The notes: generated by a model not told the origin, from the letters alone. DNA of 58,939 nt from an uncultured Eubacteriales bacterium (GCA_902778055.1 CACYWL010000014.1:1-58939); one strand, 5' to 3'; shown: positions 42,752-51,838, numbered from the stretch's first letter. Translations and numbers: made by a program.

Positions 42752-43444
42752 TCAGTCTTTCTTCTGTCCCGGCAGCCAGGGAAGCAGCTTCTCCAGCACC
42801 GGAACATACCCGTCTCCGTACATATGCATTCCCTCGATCGTATACTCTGCCTTCAGGCAGCCGTTTTCATCCCGGATCCCCCCGTTCAGATCCAGGAAGG
42901 CTGCGCCCATTTCCTCCGCAAGCCTTTGAACCGCCCGGTTCGCGGAATTGATCCGTTCGTTGGACCGGATCTTCAGCGCTTCCTCCGCCCAGGGATTGCC
43001 CTTCGCGGCCGCGGGATTCACCGGATAATAGGCCAGCAGGAAGATTCTGCACTCCGGAAGATGCGTTTGAACGCCCTGCAGGATCTGCCGGTACCGGTCT
43101 ATCAGTCCCTTCTCCGTATAGTCCGGCAGGTTCAGATCATTGGTCCCGATATTGATGTAGAGATAGTCCGGCTGAAGGTCATAGATGCAGACATCCATGT
43201 TTTCCAGCAGCTCAAAGGTCGTTATGCCGCCGATTCCCCGGTTGTAAATGGTATATGGCAGCTGCTGATCCAGCAGCAGCTCATAGATCGGGAACTGCTC
43301 CATCAGGCTTGAGCCCGCAAAAAGAATCTGATGCGGACGAACAAATCGGTTCAGGCGGCGGTACCGCTCCGCCTTCTCCTGTTTTTCCGCCCGGCTTCGT
43401 TCTTCAAAGATTCTGGATATTTCCTGCTGCATGGTCCTTTCCAT
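42752..43444 (-). CDS. SGNH/GDSL-family hydrolase
   Basis: 230 residues from the ATG at 43444, with GGGAGGG 7 nt upstream. Block I is ILFAGSSLMEQFP with the catalytic Ser, the Gly of block II is in NRGIGGITTFELL, block III is INIGTNDLNL, and the C-terminal DGY replaces the usual DxxH, with a His nearby in EGMHMYGDGY. No signal peptide. Such enzymes deacylate lipids, sugars or peptides; cytoplasmic members often act on acylated sugars. Confidence 0.8.
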   Translation of the reverse strand: MERTMQQEISRIFEERSRAEKQEKAERYRRLNRFVRPHQILFAGSSLMEQFPIYELLLDQQLPYTIYNRGIGGITTFELLENMDVCIYDLQPDYLYINIGTNDLNLPDYTEKGLIDRYRQILQGVQTHLPECRIFLLAYYPVNPAAAKGNPWAEEALKIRSNERINSANRAVQRLAEEMGAAFLDLNGGIRDENGCLKAEYTIEGMHMYGDGYVPVLEKLLPWLPGQKKD

Positions 43445-43491
43445 GTTTCTCCCTCCCAATGCCAAGGCTGGCCTCTTCTTCCTGAAATGAA

Positions 43492-43520
43492 ATAATAGCA
43501 CAGGAAATGAAGGCTTTCAA
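43492..43520 (-). promoter_or_regulatory. Promoter of the SGNH hydrolase gene
   Basis: On the minus strand TTGAAA (43515-43520), 17 nt, TATTAT (43492-43497). Confidence 0.65.
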
Positions 43521-43646
43521 TGCTCCGGTGCCTGAGTTGTCGGGGCGCAGAGCTTTTGCTGCCGGGTCCCTGCAGAATCCGGAGGAATGCGGCTTTCCTT
43601 TTTCCGGCCCGGAACGGAGGGACAGTCTTCTTCCGTATTTCAACGT

Positions 43647-43683
43647 AAAAAAGCCCCGGGAGATCTTTGAGATCCCCCGGGAG
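43647..43683 (-). terminator. Terminator of the DUF4342-like gene
   Basis: Stem CCCCGGGAGATC-TTTGA-GATCCCCCGGG with AAAAAA on the plus-strand left side, giving a T tract on the minus strand. Confidence 0.8.
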
Positions 43684-43708
43684 CTATGGAAAACTGAAGC
43701 CCTTTCCG

Positions 43709-44173
43709 TTATTCAGGCTTGTTCGGATTCTCTACATGGATGGTCGGAATATCATCCGCTTCGTGCTTCTCCAGCTCCTCCACGGTTTCTTCAACCGCGT
43801 TGGCCTCGGCTTCGTCCGCAGGTTCCTCCCGATCCTCCTCACCGGCCGGGCAGTCTTCCGGATCCTCCGCGGACATCTCGTCCCATACCCTGTCAATTTC
43901 CGCCCTGACAGACCTTGCGGTTTCCTTCGCCGCATCCGCAACCGTACCCGCCGTATCCTTCACGGCCTTGCCGACATCCACGGTCTTTCCTTCGTCATTC
44001 TCCAGATGAATGCTGCAGCCAAGCAGAGAGGCCGCCACGGTTCCCACAATGCTCAGCTTCGGCGCCATAAGAACGCCCGGCAGAGCAAGAATTCCGGGAA
44101 CGTTTACGATTTCCCTGCCGTCCTTTTTTACCTTCACCCGATAGCTGGTCACTTCTTCCAAAATACTCTTCAT
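43709..44173 (-). CDS. DUF4342-like protein with acidic tail
   Basis: 154 residues from the ATG at 44173, with GGAGGG 9 nt upstream. The N-terminal 60 residues (VTSYRVKVKKDGREIVNVPG, then two hydrophobic stretches ALPGVLMAPKLSIVG and VAASLLGCSIHLE) resemble the DUF4342 fold, which recalls a small membrane-binding domain. The remainder is Ala/Glu/Asp-rich (VDVGKAVKDTAGTVADAAKE, then EEPADEAEAN). Function unknown. Family assignment is tentative. Confidence 0.5.
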   Translation of the reverse strand: MKSILEEVTSYRVKVKKDGREIVNVPGILALPGVLMAPKLSIVGTVAASLLGCSIHLENDEGKTVDVGKAVKDTAGTVADAAKETARSVRAEIDRVWDEMSAEDPEDCPAGEEDREEPADEAEANAVEETVEELEKHEADDIPTIHVENPNKPE

Positions 44174-44311
44174 GTTGTTTTCCCTCCGTTTCTTCATGCT
44201 TGCGGGCATCTCCGCCGGGAGCCTTTGCTTTTTCCCTTCATTCCCGTTCAAAGGCATCCTTCCGCGCCCATCCATTGGACGGGGTAAGTCGCTTTTCGTT
44301 ACAGCATTTTT

Positions 44312-44536
44312 TTACGTTTCGCTCTGCAATGCTGCATTTCTCTTCCGAAGAAAGTACCAGACCAGGCCGATCGCGATCCCGACCGCCAGGCCTTCGCCGG
44401 AAAGCGCGGAAGAGAAAATCCCGCCGAACAGGAAGCCCACCCCGGAGAACACCGCTCCGATGATCACTCCAACAACATTGATTACCGCAGCCATCGCATA
44501 CAGTCCAAACAGAACACCAACAATCATTCCGAACAC
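44312..44536 (-). CDS. Small Gly-rich membrane protein
   Basis: 74 residues from a GTG at 44536, chosen because AAAGGAGG lies 9 nt upstream; the longer frame to 44581 has no ribosome site. Two hydrophobic segments (MIVGVLFGLYAMAAVINVVG and IGAVFSGVGFLFGGIFSSAL), then GLAVGIAIGLVWYFLRKR. Probably a two- or three-pass membrane protein. It is upstream of the DUF4342-like gene in the same direction. No known family recognised. Confidence 0.6.
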   Translation of the reverse strand: MFGMIVGVLFGLYAMAAVINVVGVIIGAVFSGVGFLFGGIFSSALSGEGLAVGIAIGLVWYFLRKRNAALQSET

Positions 44537-44676
44537 CGTGCGTGCCCTCCTTTCATCATCTGTGGCCATTTTCCTGACCACGGGTATAATCTACCACCGC
44601 GGCAGGCTGGAATACAGGATCAAAGGAGAGAAATATCGGCCGTTATTGTTCCGTTTATGGCAGGAAATCCTTTCTT

Positions 44677-45609
44677 TCAGCCCCGGCATGCTTCCGCGGC
44701 CCTGGTATCCGGAGCGTTCATTTCCGCTGTTCCGTCCCACAGTCTGACGCCGTAATCCGCGGGATCGAAGGGCTCCACGCTGCTCCCGCCGAAATCGGAA
44801 GCATCCAGCCGGAAGGAAATGTCCAGCAGCCGAATCCCGTCCTCTTCGGTGTTCAGTTCAACGGACACCTTTCCTTCGGCGGATTCAAAGCGGCCGCCGG
44901 CATCCCGTTTCAGCGTGATATCCGCCTGGTTCAGGGACATATAGGAGGTAGAGCAGAGGATGGCCTGCGTCACCGTGATAAAGTTGTCCATCGAAATCAT
45001 GTTGCGTTCGCTGAGCTGATCGTAATCCGTCTCAAAATACCGCCGGGCCGCGAACTGCACCGCCATATTCAGGGCGGTATTCACAATTTCAGGCACATCC
45101 TTTCCCGCCTGAATGCGCACGGTCAGGCCGGTTTCATCGGATCGGGTCTCGACAGCCTCCTGGCCGAGCAGGGAATCCGACTGATCCGAAAGAATGCGCA
45201 GCAGATCCCGTAGCAGGTTCAGCTGGACGGATCTGCGCAGGATTGTATCGTACTCCCGGGTGGAACCGGTCTTGTACATCCCCGGGTAGAAAACCTCCAT
45301 CACATACACCTTTTCCCCGTTCGCGATGACGGTATAGCCGCTCTCCCGCTCGGAGCCGTCCCGGCGGGGCGACTTCAGCTTCCAGTCCCAGAGGGAATTC
45401 ACGCCGTCCTGAACATATCTCGCGTCCGCCGTTTTGAAGCGCTCCCCGTCCAGGGAAAACTCCGCGTGCCCCGTCAGCGTCACATTGTTCGTGTCAAACA
45501 GCAGATTGAAAACGGAATCGTACATCATCCGCACCGGCGTTTCCGCAGGCGCGCCGGCCGAGATTAACGTCAGAGCCAGTATCAGAAGTCCCGCAATCAT
45601 CCTTTTCAT
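44677..45609 (-). CDS. Secreted protein of unknown function
   Basis: 310 residues; ATG after GGAGGAAATGATACG. Signal peptide MKRMIAGLLILALTLISAGA-PAE without lipobox. The mature part begins VRMMYDSVFNLLFDTNNVTLTGHAEFSLDGERFKTADARYVQDG and resembles LolA/LppX-like or DUF-type lipid-binding beta sheets in its alternating pattern, with a helical segment RRSVQLNLLRDLLRILSDQ. The C-terminus (DISFRLDASDFGGSSVEPFDPADYGV) is also strand-rich. Assignment to a named family is not possible by eye. Confidence 0.55.
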   Translation of the reverse strand: MKRMIAGLLILALTLISAGAPAETPVRMMYDSVFNLLFDTNNVTLTGHAEFSLDGERFKTADARYVQDGVNSLWDWKLKSPRRDGSERESGYTVIANGEKVYVMEVFYPGMYKTGSTREYDTILRRSVQLNLLRDLLRILSDQSDSLLGQEAVETRSDETGLTVRIQAGKDVPEIVNTALNMAVQFAARRYFETDYDQLSERNMISMDNFITVTQAILCSTSYMSLNQADITLKRDAGGRFESAEGKVSVELNTEEDGIRLLDISFRLDASDFGGSSVEPFDPADYGVRLWDGTAEMNAPDTRAAEACRG

Positions 45610-45715
45610 CGTATCATTTCCTCCTGTTCATTCATGGCGTTTGATTGCCGTCATTGTCTTCGGCGCCTGAGCCCGCATGTATTTCCCATTCAGGCTGGGA
45701 AAAGTGAAAAGAAGC

Positions 45716-45736
45716 GGGAGACAGGGGCTGTCTCCC
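45716..45736. repeat. GGGAGACAG hairpin
   Basis: GGGAGACAG-GGG-CTGTCTCCC; closely similar to the stem of the terminator at 13838-13864, so it may be a dispersed hairpin type in this genome. Without a clear T tract here. Confidence 0.4.
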
Positions 45737-45858
45737 CGGATTGCTTCGGGCATACGAATAGATACCACCTTTTATTTCTGCACAATTCTATTTTTTCCCT
45801 CTTTGGATCGTAATAGTAAGATTTTTAACCAATTGGTACATCGTCCCAAATGACATGG

Positions 45859-45900
45859 AAAAACCCCGGAGCCTTGATTCATAAGGCATCCGGGGTTTTT
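45859..45900. terminator. Strong bidirectional terminator beside the tRNA fragment
   Basis: AAAAACCCCGGA pairs with TCCGGGGTTTTT, with an inner stem GCCTT / AAGGC. It lies just downstream (minus strand) of the tRNA-Arg fragment and has the form of a tRNA-gene terminator. Confidence 0.85.
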
Positions 45901-45903
45901 CTC

Positions 45904-45950
45904 TGGTGAGCCCGGCGGGATTCGAACCCACGACCTTTTGATTCGTAGAT
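45904..45950 (-). other. 3' fragment of tRNA-Arg(ACG): candidate attachment site
   Basis: On the minus strand the sequence runs from the anticodon loop (CTACGAA) through a variable loop (AAAAGGTC) and an intact T arm (GTGGGTTCGAATCCCGC) to the acceptor 3' strand and an encoded CCA. The upstream half of a tRNA is absent: the preceding bases cannot form the 5' anticodon-stem strand (TTTGA), D arm or acceptor strand. Such a 3' half is the typical scar of integration of a mobile element into a tRNA gene. Confidence 0.8.
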
Positions 45951-45959
45951 CCTGACCCT

Positions 45960-46110
45960 GAAGATCCGCAATCGTAGTATTTTCAAGGGAAGCCGGTTCT
46001 GAAAAGCTTTCCTTGAACCCCGATCTGAACCCCGGCATGAACCTGAACCCCAGACTGAACCCCTTACCTAAATCTTTCCCGCGCTGTATCTGCGATTCAA
46101 TTAACTGATG
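45960..46110 (-). pseudogene. Possible integrase C-terminal remnant
   Basis: A frame next to the tRNA fragment encodes ESQIQRGKDLGKGFSLGFRF, then PGFRSGFKESF. It resembles the low-complexity tails that I recall at the ends of some clostridial tyrosine recombinases, whose genes typically end next to the attachment site. It has no start of its own and overlaps the end of the ATPase gene, so it can only be a remnant. Weak evidence. Confidence 0.25.
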
Positions 46111-47411
46111 CAAAAAGCTGCATACAGAGGAATTGCTTTGATATTGTTTTCCATTCCAAAGTTCTTTTCAGAAATACGAATAGCGTATGCTGGATTGAAC
46201 AGGTGCATGTACTCGTTCAGACTGGCTGATGTTACATGCTCACCACTTTTGACTTCGACCGGGATCAGTTTCCCATCGATTGAAATGATGAAATCAACTT
46301 CCTTGGTTCCCTTATCATTCCGCCAGAAATACGGCTTAAAGCCTGAACGTGTCAGTTGCGTATTCACGTAGTTTTCCGTCATACCGCCCTTGAAATCTTC
46401 CAGTTCATCCTCCATATACAGTACATCCTCTGCGCGGAGATCTTTCTGCGCACACAGCAGGCCTGTATCGGAAAGATAAATCTTAAAATCATCAATGTCC
46501 TTGTAATTCTCAAGCGGTTTCATGATCGATTCCGCCCGGTATACCCTGGAAAGCAGATTAGCGGAAACAAGCCATTCAATTGCGTTTTCATATTCAGCTG
46601 CCCGGGCGCCGGTTTTGATCATTTTATACTGAAAACGCGTATTTTTCTTGGAAAGCTGCACTGCTGCTGTTCCGTATGTCAAACGTGTTTTTTTGATTTC
46701 ATTGCTGCTTTCCTGGTATTTACTCATATCATCCAGGTAATCCATCTGGATTGTTTCCAGAATATGCCTTGTTTGTGTATAATCATGCGTATCAACAAAC
46801 CTTGCTACAGCTTCCGGCATTCCCCCGATAGCAAGATACTGCCGATACAGTTTCAGCGCGGCTTCATGCAATGCTGCAGGCATAGGTGTATTTTTCTCAT
46901 AGCAGTTTCTGATCCGGCCGACAAGATCCTTCTCTCCCATTGCAAGCAGAAATTCCTCCAGATCCATCGGGTACATCGTGTATCGATCCACTTTTCCGAC
47001 CGGGAACGCATATTTCTTTCTGTTCACCGCTACACCAAGGAGGCTTCCGGCCGCAATAATATGATATTCCGGAGCTTCTTCCTGGAAATACTTCAGAGAG
47101 GTCAGCGCTCTTTCACAAAGCTGAACCTCATCAAAAACAATGAGCGTATTTCCCCTGGTAATCGTCTGGCCGCTGATATGGGACAGGATTGGAATCAGAT
47201 AAGCCGGACTGACGCTTTCTGTAAATGTATCAGCCAATGATTCACTGGTTTGGAAATTGAAATAAGCAACGTTATCATAGTGCGTACGTCCAAATTCAAG
47301 AACAGCATAGGTTTTCCCAACCTGACGAGCTCCCTGAATGATTAACGGTTTTCTATATTTCCCGGATTTCCAGCTTTCGAGATATTCGCTGATTTTACGG
47401 TACATATACAT
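46101..47411 (-). CDS. AAA_14/DUF4143 ATPase
   Basis: 436 residues from the ATG at 47411, placed 9 nt after GAGGGG; the frame extension to 47576 is A/T-rich leader. Walker A IIQGARQVGKTYAV (near residues 24-37) and Walker B NTLIVFDEVQLCE belong to the AAA_14 domain. A DUF4143 domain follows in the C-terminal half, seen in the KVYRAESIM ... FKIYLSDTGLLCAQ region and FWRNDKGTKEVDFIISIDGK, which is a PD-(D/E)xK-like core. These proteins are common accessory genes in gut bacteria. Their physiological role is unsettled, with proposals including DNA binding and defence. Confidence 0.9.
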   Translation of the reverse strand: MYMYRKISEYLESWKSGKYRKPLIIQGARQVGKTYAVLEFGRTHYDNVAYFNFQTSESLADTFTESVSPAYLIPILSHISGQTITRGNTLIVFDEVQLCERALTSLKYFQEEAPEYHIIAAGSLLGVAVNRKKYAFPVGKVDRYTMYPMDLEEFLLAMGEKDLVGRIRNCYEKNTPMPAALHEAALKLYRQYLAIGGMPEAVARFVDTHDYTQTRHILETIQMDYLDDMSKYQESSNEIKKTRLTYGTAAVQLSKKNTRFQYKMIKTGARAAEYENAIEWLVSANLLSRVYRAESIMKPLENYKDIDDFKIYLSDTGLLCAQKDLRAEDVLYMEDELEDFKGGMTENYVNTQLTRSGFKPYFWRNDKGTKEVDFIISIDGKLIPVEVKSGEHVTSASLNEYMHLFNPAYAIRISEKNFGMENNIKAIPLYAAFCIS

Positions 47412-47466
47412 AATATCGCCCCTCTGACCATCGAATTCAATGCAAAGTTTCAACGTTTGCAACAGG

Positions 47467-47495
47467 ATTATAATGTAAAATTTAATCGAAATCAA
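47467..47495 (-). promoter_or_regulatory. Promoter of the DUF4143 ATPase gene
   Basis: On the minus strand TTGATT (47490-47495), 17 nt, TATAAT (47467-47472). Confidence 0.7.
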
Positions 47496-47514
47496 CATTA
47501 AATTCCAAAAAGCG

Positions 47515-47543
47515 TTGACCGATTGGTCTGCATCTGATATAAA
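47515..47543 (+). promoter_or_regulatory. Promoter of the small DUF6061-like gene
   Basis: TTGACC (47515-47520), 17 nt, TATAAA (47538-47543). Divergent from the ATPase promoter, with the two -35 boxes only 19 bp apart. Confidence 0.7.
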
Positions 47544-47610
47544 TATCTTGGAATTCACAAAAGGAAACCGCTGCAACTATGGAGACTACACGAGAAGGAG
47601 GTAATCGAAC

Positions 47611-47865
47611 ATGGAAAACATTGCCTTTGCCAAGTATGACATGGATTCCGGATGCGTATATGCATGGACGGAAGACTGCAATCTCATTCTGATCGACTGT
47701 GACGAAGCGGAAAAGGCCTACGCCGACAACATGTATGAGCGTTCCCAACTCAATTACCTGCTCGACACCGATCCCAAGGGATATGCCGAGCTGATCTGGA
47801 ACGAGAACCCAAGGGCTTACCTGAAAGCCGTCACAGAGTATTATCCTCTGTCTTCCTTGCGGTAA
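47611..47865 (+). CDS. Small DUF6061-like protein
   Basis: 84 residues; ATG after GAAGGAGGTAATCGAAC. The sequence MENIAFAKYDMDSGCVYAWT followed by LILIDCDEAEKAY and DTDPKGYAELIWNENPRAYLKAV resembles small proteins (DUF6061) that I recall on clostridial conjugative elements. Acidic and soluble, with no known function. Its presence supports a mobile origin for this region. Confidence 0.6.
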   Translation: MENIAFAKYDMDSGCVYAWTEDCNLILIDCDEAEKAYADNMYERSQLNYLLDTDPKGYAELIWNENPRAYLKAVTEYYPLSSLR

Positions 47866-47955
47866 GGCAGCATACATTGCTACAAGGGGCGTCATCTTCG
47901 GATGGCGTTCTTTTTTATGGTGGCATAAAACTTTTCTGTTGACGTAGGATAGTAG

Positions 47956-48036
47956 TGCTCATATCATGAGCATTCCTGTTCACGATGTGAGCACCAAGTG
48001 CCCACGATATGAACATAGATGCCCATAAAATGAGCG
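47956..48036. repeat. Array of four phased degenerate palindromes
   Basis: Copies: TGCTCATATCATGAGCA (47956-47972), GTTCACGATGTGAGCA (47978-47993), TGCCCACGATATGAACA (47999-48015), TGCCCATAAAATGAGCG (48020-48036). Centres are about 21-22 bp apart, two helical turns, so all four present the same face. The half-site is close to TGCTCA / TGAGCA. The rest of 47866-48467 shows no gene. Cooperative protein binding or a transposon end with multiple internal repeats are the two obvious readings. Confidence 0.65.
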
Positions 48037-48467
48037 CGTATAACCAAGAATAAACCAAGAAGATAATATAGAGTAGTATGTGTAATCTTTTATATCTTTA
48101 TAAGGGGTACCACTGCAGTTATACGCATTTTCTCGGCTGAACTGTTTCCCTCCTGTTTTTCGGGATTCCGCTGTAGATCGCGTCGAAGCGGCCTCTGGTC
48201 CCATGGATGGACAATTATTCATCTTGCGTGATTTCCGTGTGCTGCAGCCCTTGATTTTTCTATACTTGTCAATGCCTAAAGAGTAACGCTTTGCCTATGG
48301 TCTTGTTTCCGACAGCAGCCTGATAGTACATCGTCCCTGAATGCTGTCTTTTTTTCATACGTACGGAATGGTAGAAATTATTCACATTCCAGATGGTTTT
48401 GTGAAAAAATGTGGAAATGACTGCGTAACCCCACGCAGCCATCTCCATCAATGTGTGTCTATGTCAT

Positions 48468-51236
48468 TCATCCGTTTCCGGACAATTCAAGTCTGATTAC
48501 GAGTACATTACCGTCTTCATCCAGGATTGCCTCACCCTTTGGATTCCAAACATTGAATTCATCTTCCCAAACAAGAAACCAGATTGACCATACATGCTTT
48601 TCGTATTTTTCTCCTGTATCTGGATTGATCTTATCGTTCCATAGAACGCTGCCGACTTTTATACTATCAACCCACTCTTTTCCCATTTGCGCATCTGCGA
48701 TTTCGTGGAAAGCACTGAGAGCGATCTCACCGATTTCTTTCTGCGATTTCCTGTCCTGATCAGGGAATACCGGATATTGAAGACCTGGCTGCTTCAGCTG
48801 TTCTTCCGAAGCATAGTAAAGATAACGAACAATCTGGTATTCCTGAGGCCAGAAGAGCTCAGACTCTCCGAAAGCTTCAAGCCAGTCTTTCTCCATGGCC
48901 GGATAATCATCCATCGTCATTACATGCGTGAAAAAGAGCTTATCCAGTTGATCCCAGAATTCCTGCGGAGCAAAATCCATTCCCCAGAACCAGGGCTTTC
49001 CATCCGGAAGCGGTGTCGGCGTTGGTGCAGGTACAAACTCGTTTGATTCTCCGGTGTTTTTCGGTTTTTCCTCTGTCGATACAGAATCCATTTCCTCACA
49101 GCGCAACACAAACCCGTTCTGATCCAGCTCTACCTCATAGCTCTTCATACCTTTCCAGCGCCCGATGTAGCGAATTACAAGCCCATCCTGCTGTAATTCC
49201 CAGTTGTCAGTGTTATCCACATCCAGTTCCGGTTCATCCAGCCACATGTCCCCGAACTTGTGTGTGATGGCCACCTTCGCCATATAGGGAGCCCCAAGCA
49301 TTTCCAGTTCCATCTTTCGCCAGGTTTCCGGCATGGAATACAATACATATTGAGGAGTGTAATCCGTTTTGAACTGTTCCGTAAAAACAACGACTCCGGT
49401 TTCAGCATCAATCCCTACGACCGGCTCATCCGCTTCATCAGTCAGGATTCGCATAATCCAGACCGGATGCGGTTGCGCATCCACCAACACACAGGTATTC
49501 ACTTCCGCCGTGCGCTTTCCGGTTGCTTGTATGCCGAGGTCTTTTGCCTGCTCATGTTGGATCTTCACAGAGGATTCTTCCGGGTAATGGGTTGCTTTAA
49601 GCAGTTTTCCATCAATTTGCACTGGCTCCAGCCCGGACATGTCCTTTTCCAGTTGCACCCAGACCGACTGATCCCACTGACCGAAATATCCTTGTGCCTG
49701 CCTGTACCGTTTCCAAATATTATCCCCGTTCAGCGGCTCAGTATCTGCGTTGACCTCGCCGACGATTCCATCCATGGATACACTTGCGGTCACATTGCCC
49801 CAGCGAATATCTTTCGCTTTGAATGTCACATTCCATCTCTTATAACCATCAGCTCTTATTTCGTATTTTTCTTCATTCATCAAATCTAAGTCAGGATACT
49901 TCTTCTGGATTGCATCAACAGCCAATTGTATAATCTCGCTCCGGCGAAGGATTCCTTCCCATGCTTTTACATAGGCATTCACAGGTACGTATGCAAAAGC
50001 AATTGAATCATCCAGGTCTTGTTTCCGTGAATCCAGTATAGTGCCCGTTGCACTGTCCACAGACACTGCAAAGAAGCCCGCTGTATCATCGGCAATTCCT
50101 TCATTTGAAGGCTTGATTACAAATGAAACCATCCAAATTCTTTGTCCTTCATATTCAGTCAGTACTGCTCCGTCCAGCGCTGCGCGTGAATCCTGCAGGG
50201 CTTCTTTCGCTTTTTGAATCGCGGTCTCCCTTGAAATATCCTTTTCGCCGGGTACAGGATACTCTGTCATTCGGAATGCTTTCAGCGCCTGTGCCTCCCG
50301 GCTGGTCGGATCAATTTCCGCGCCTTGCAGCATTTCATGCAGTCTCTGCCAGGCTTCCTGCGGCCACTGCCCATAGTTCCATGAATAGACCGTATTAAAA
50401 TGGCTCAGAAGTTCATCGCCGGTATAGGATTGGGACCAATCATGGATATTGGCACTGACAAAGACAGTTCCTTCAGGATCATTGTCGCTAAAACCGATAT
50501 AGTACTGCCCATGATCTATATCCTTCGGTTCCAGTGAGAAGCTCCATCCCGCACTGGCGGGATCGTCAGGGTTTTCCACAAAGAACTGGCGGCTCAGCTG
50601 CCATATGCTCCGATCTTCCAGCGGCAAATCCTGTCCATATGCTTCCCGGATTTTCCGGAACGCAAAGGCTTCCGCATCCTCATATTTCATGTTTCCTTCT
50701 CCGGGTAATCGGGTCTGATGTGTTTCGTGGAAGCCGATCTTTACCATCAGATCCTCATACCAGTCCTGCTGTTCCAGTGTCCAGGTGTAATAGTTTCCTC
50801 CAAAGGCCTGACGGCAGATTTCCATGATCGTTTCTTCTTCATAATATCCCTGGCCGTTTTGCAGAGCCTGCATAATCCGGTTGTTTTCTTCCAGTGTAAT
50901 CCCGTTTTCATTCATGCTGCGCACCAGTTCTGCCAGTTCCTCCGCATTGTATGTCTTGTTGACTCCGGCACCGGCGTCGTTGTCAACCGCCAGGGGAACA
51001 GCAACCTGTTCAACAATCTCCTGATGGGTCAGCAGCGTCACCGCCAAAGCTACCGCCGCAATCAACATTAACACAATCACCAGAACCAGTCCGGTTGACA
51101 GTTTTTTCTTCACTTTTGTTTCTCCTTCCGCAGCACGGGCGGAGACACGCTGAAACAGCCAGGGATCACCGTTCAGTCCGGACAGCGTAGAATCAATTGC
51201 TTTATGCATTTTTGCTCTGTTCAGATCCTCACGCAT
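48468..51236 (-). CDS. Putative membrane anti-sigma factor with large PepSY-like exterior (cassette A)
   Basis: 922 residues from the ATG at 51236, with GGAGGGATCAGG upstream; it overlaps the sigma gene by 8 nt. Residues 1-44 are cytoplasmic (MREDLNRAKMHKAIDSTLSG, then EGETKVKKK). One membrane segment follows (LSTGLVLVIVLMLIAAVALA). The remaining 850 residues are outside and include at least two PepSY-like units (for example TAIQKAKEALQDSRAALDGA ... GFFAVSVDSATGTILDSRK, and the SEIIQLAVDAIQKKYPDLDL segment), then a Thr/Pro linker with APTPTPLP and a C-terminal domain. The anti-sigma role is inferred from coupling to the ECF sigma gene and from the shared N-terminal layout of cassettes B and C. 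Confidence 0.7.
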   Translation of the reverse strand: MREDLNRAKMHKAIDSTLSGLNGDPWLFQRVSARAAEGETKVKKKLSTGLVLVIVLMLIAAVALAVTLLTHQEIVEQVAVPLAVDNDAGAGVNKTYNAEELAELVRSMNENGITLEENNRIMQALQNGQGYYEEETIMEICRQAFGGNYYTWTLEQQDWYEDLMVKIGFHETHQTRLPGEGNMKYEDAEAFAFRKIREAYGQDLPLEDRSIWQLSRQFFVENPDDPASAGWSFSLEPKDIDHGQYYIGFSDNDPEGTVFVSANIHDWSQSYTGDELLSHFNTVYSWNYGQWPQEAWQRLHEMLQGAEIDPTSREAQALKAFRMTEYPVPGEKDISRETAIQKAKEALQDSRAALDGAVLTEYEGQRIWMVSFVIKPSNEGIADDTAGFFAVSVDSATGTILDSRKQDLDDSIAFAYVPVNAYVKAWEGILRRSEIIQLAVDAIQKKYPDLDLMNEEKYEIRADGYKRWNVTFKAKDIRWGNVTASVSMDGIVGEVNADTEPLNGDNIWKRYRQAQGYFGQWDQSVWVQLEKDMSGLEPVQIDGKLLKATHYPEESSVKIQHEQAKDLGIQATGKRTAEVNTCVLVDAQPHPVWIMRILTDEADEPVVGIDAETGVVVFTEQFKTDYTPQYVLYSMPETWRKMELEMLGAPYMAKVAITHKFGDMWLDEPELDVDNTDNWELQQDGLVIRYIGRWKGMKSYEVELDQNGFVLRCEEMDSVSTEEKPKNTGESNEFVPAPTPTPLPDGKPWFWGMDFAPQEFWDQLDKLFFTHVMTMDDYPAMEKDWLEAFGESELFWPQEYQIVRYLYYASEEQLKQPGLQYPVFPDQDRKSQKEIGEIALSAFHEIADAQMGKEWVDSIKVGSVLWNDKINPDTGEKYEKHVWSIWFLVWEDEFNVWNPKGEAILDEDGNVLVIRLELSGNG

Positions 51237-51747
51237 CCTGATCCCTCCCTTCCAGCAGTTTCCGAAGCTTTTCCCGGCCTCGTCGTAATCGGTTGGATAC
51301 TGATGACTGGGCAATACCCAGTGTTTCAGCAATCTCCTCCGTGCTCATGTCCTGATAGTAATAAAGAATGATCGCTTCCCGCATTTTCCGGGGCAGTTTC
51401 ATCACAGCCATCGACAAATCCAGGTCTTCAGTATCCGGCTGTATGGCTCCCACAGGCAGCATTTCCGGCGTTATTCTCCGGTCTGTATGTTTGAACCAGC
51501 CGCCGCGCTGAAAATCCCGGCAGGTATTTACTGCGATTCGGGTCAGCCAGGTCTTTTCACTGCTGTCACCGCGAAACGAGGCAAATCCTTTGTATGCCTT
51601 CAGAAATGTTTCCTGCACAGCGTCTTCTGCCAGTGCCTGATCCTGCAACTGCACATAGCACAGGCGAAGCAGCGGTGTCTGATATTGAAAAATCAGTTTC
51701 TCAATGGTTTGATCCCGCAGGCTGTCCGGATCCTTGACAGCTTCCAT
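51229..51747 (-). CDS. ECF-type RNA polymerase sigma factor (cassette A)
   Basis: 172 residues from the ATG at 51747, placed 8 nt after GGAGG. Region 2 is seen in LCYVQLQDQALAEDAVQETF and KTWLTRIAVNTCRDFQR, region 4 in PRKMREAIILYYYQDMSTEE ... LGIAQSSVSNRLRRGREKL. There is no regulatory extension. It overlaps its downstream membrane partner by 8 nt. A CGTCTATA element in the leader (about 51783-51790) resembles the -10 of ECF promoters and may reflect autoregulation. Confidence 0.9.
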   Translation of the reverse strand: MEAVKDPDSLRDQTIEKLIFQYQTPLLRLCYVQLQDQALAEDAVQETFLKAYKGFASFRGDSSEKTWLTRIAVNTCRDFQRGGWFKHTDRRITPEMLPVGAIQPDTEDLDLSMAVMKLPRKMREAIILYYYQDMSTEEIAETLGIAQSSVSNRLRRGREKLRKLLEGRDQDA

Positions 51748-51838
51748 GGGACACACCTCCTCTCAAAGGGTTTTCACATATATAGACGTAACCTGTCGGC
51801 AAAATATCGAATAGGCATAATTCTTTCCATATAAATTT

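Noticed and set aside
45904..45950. Complete tRNA gene
   Set aside because: The upstream sequence cannot form the acceptor 5' strand, D arm or 5' anticodon strand; only the 3' half is present.
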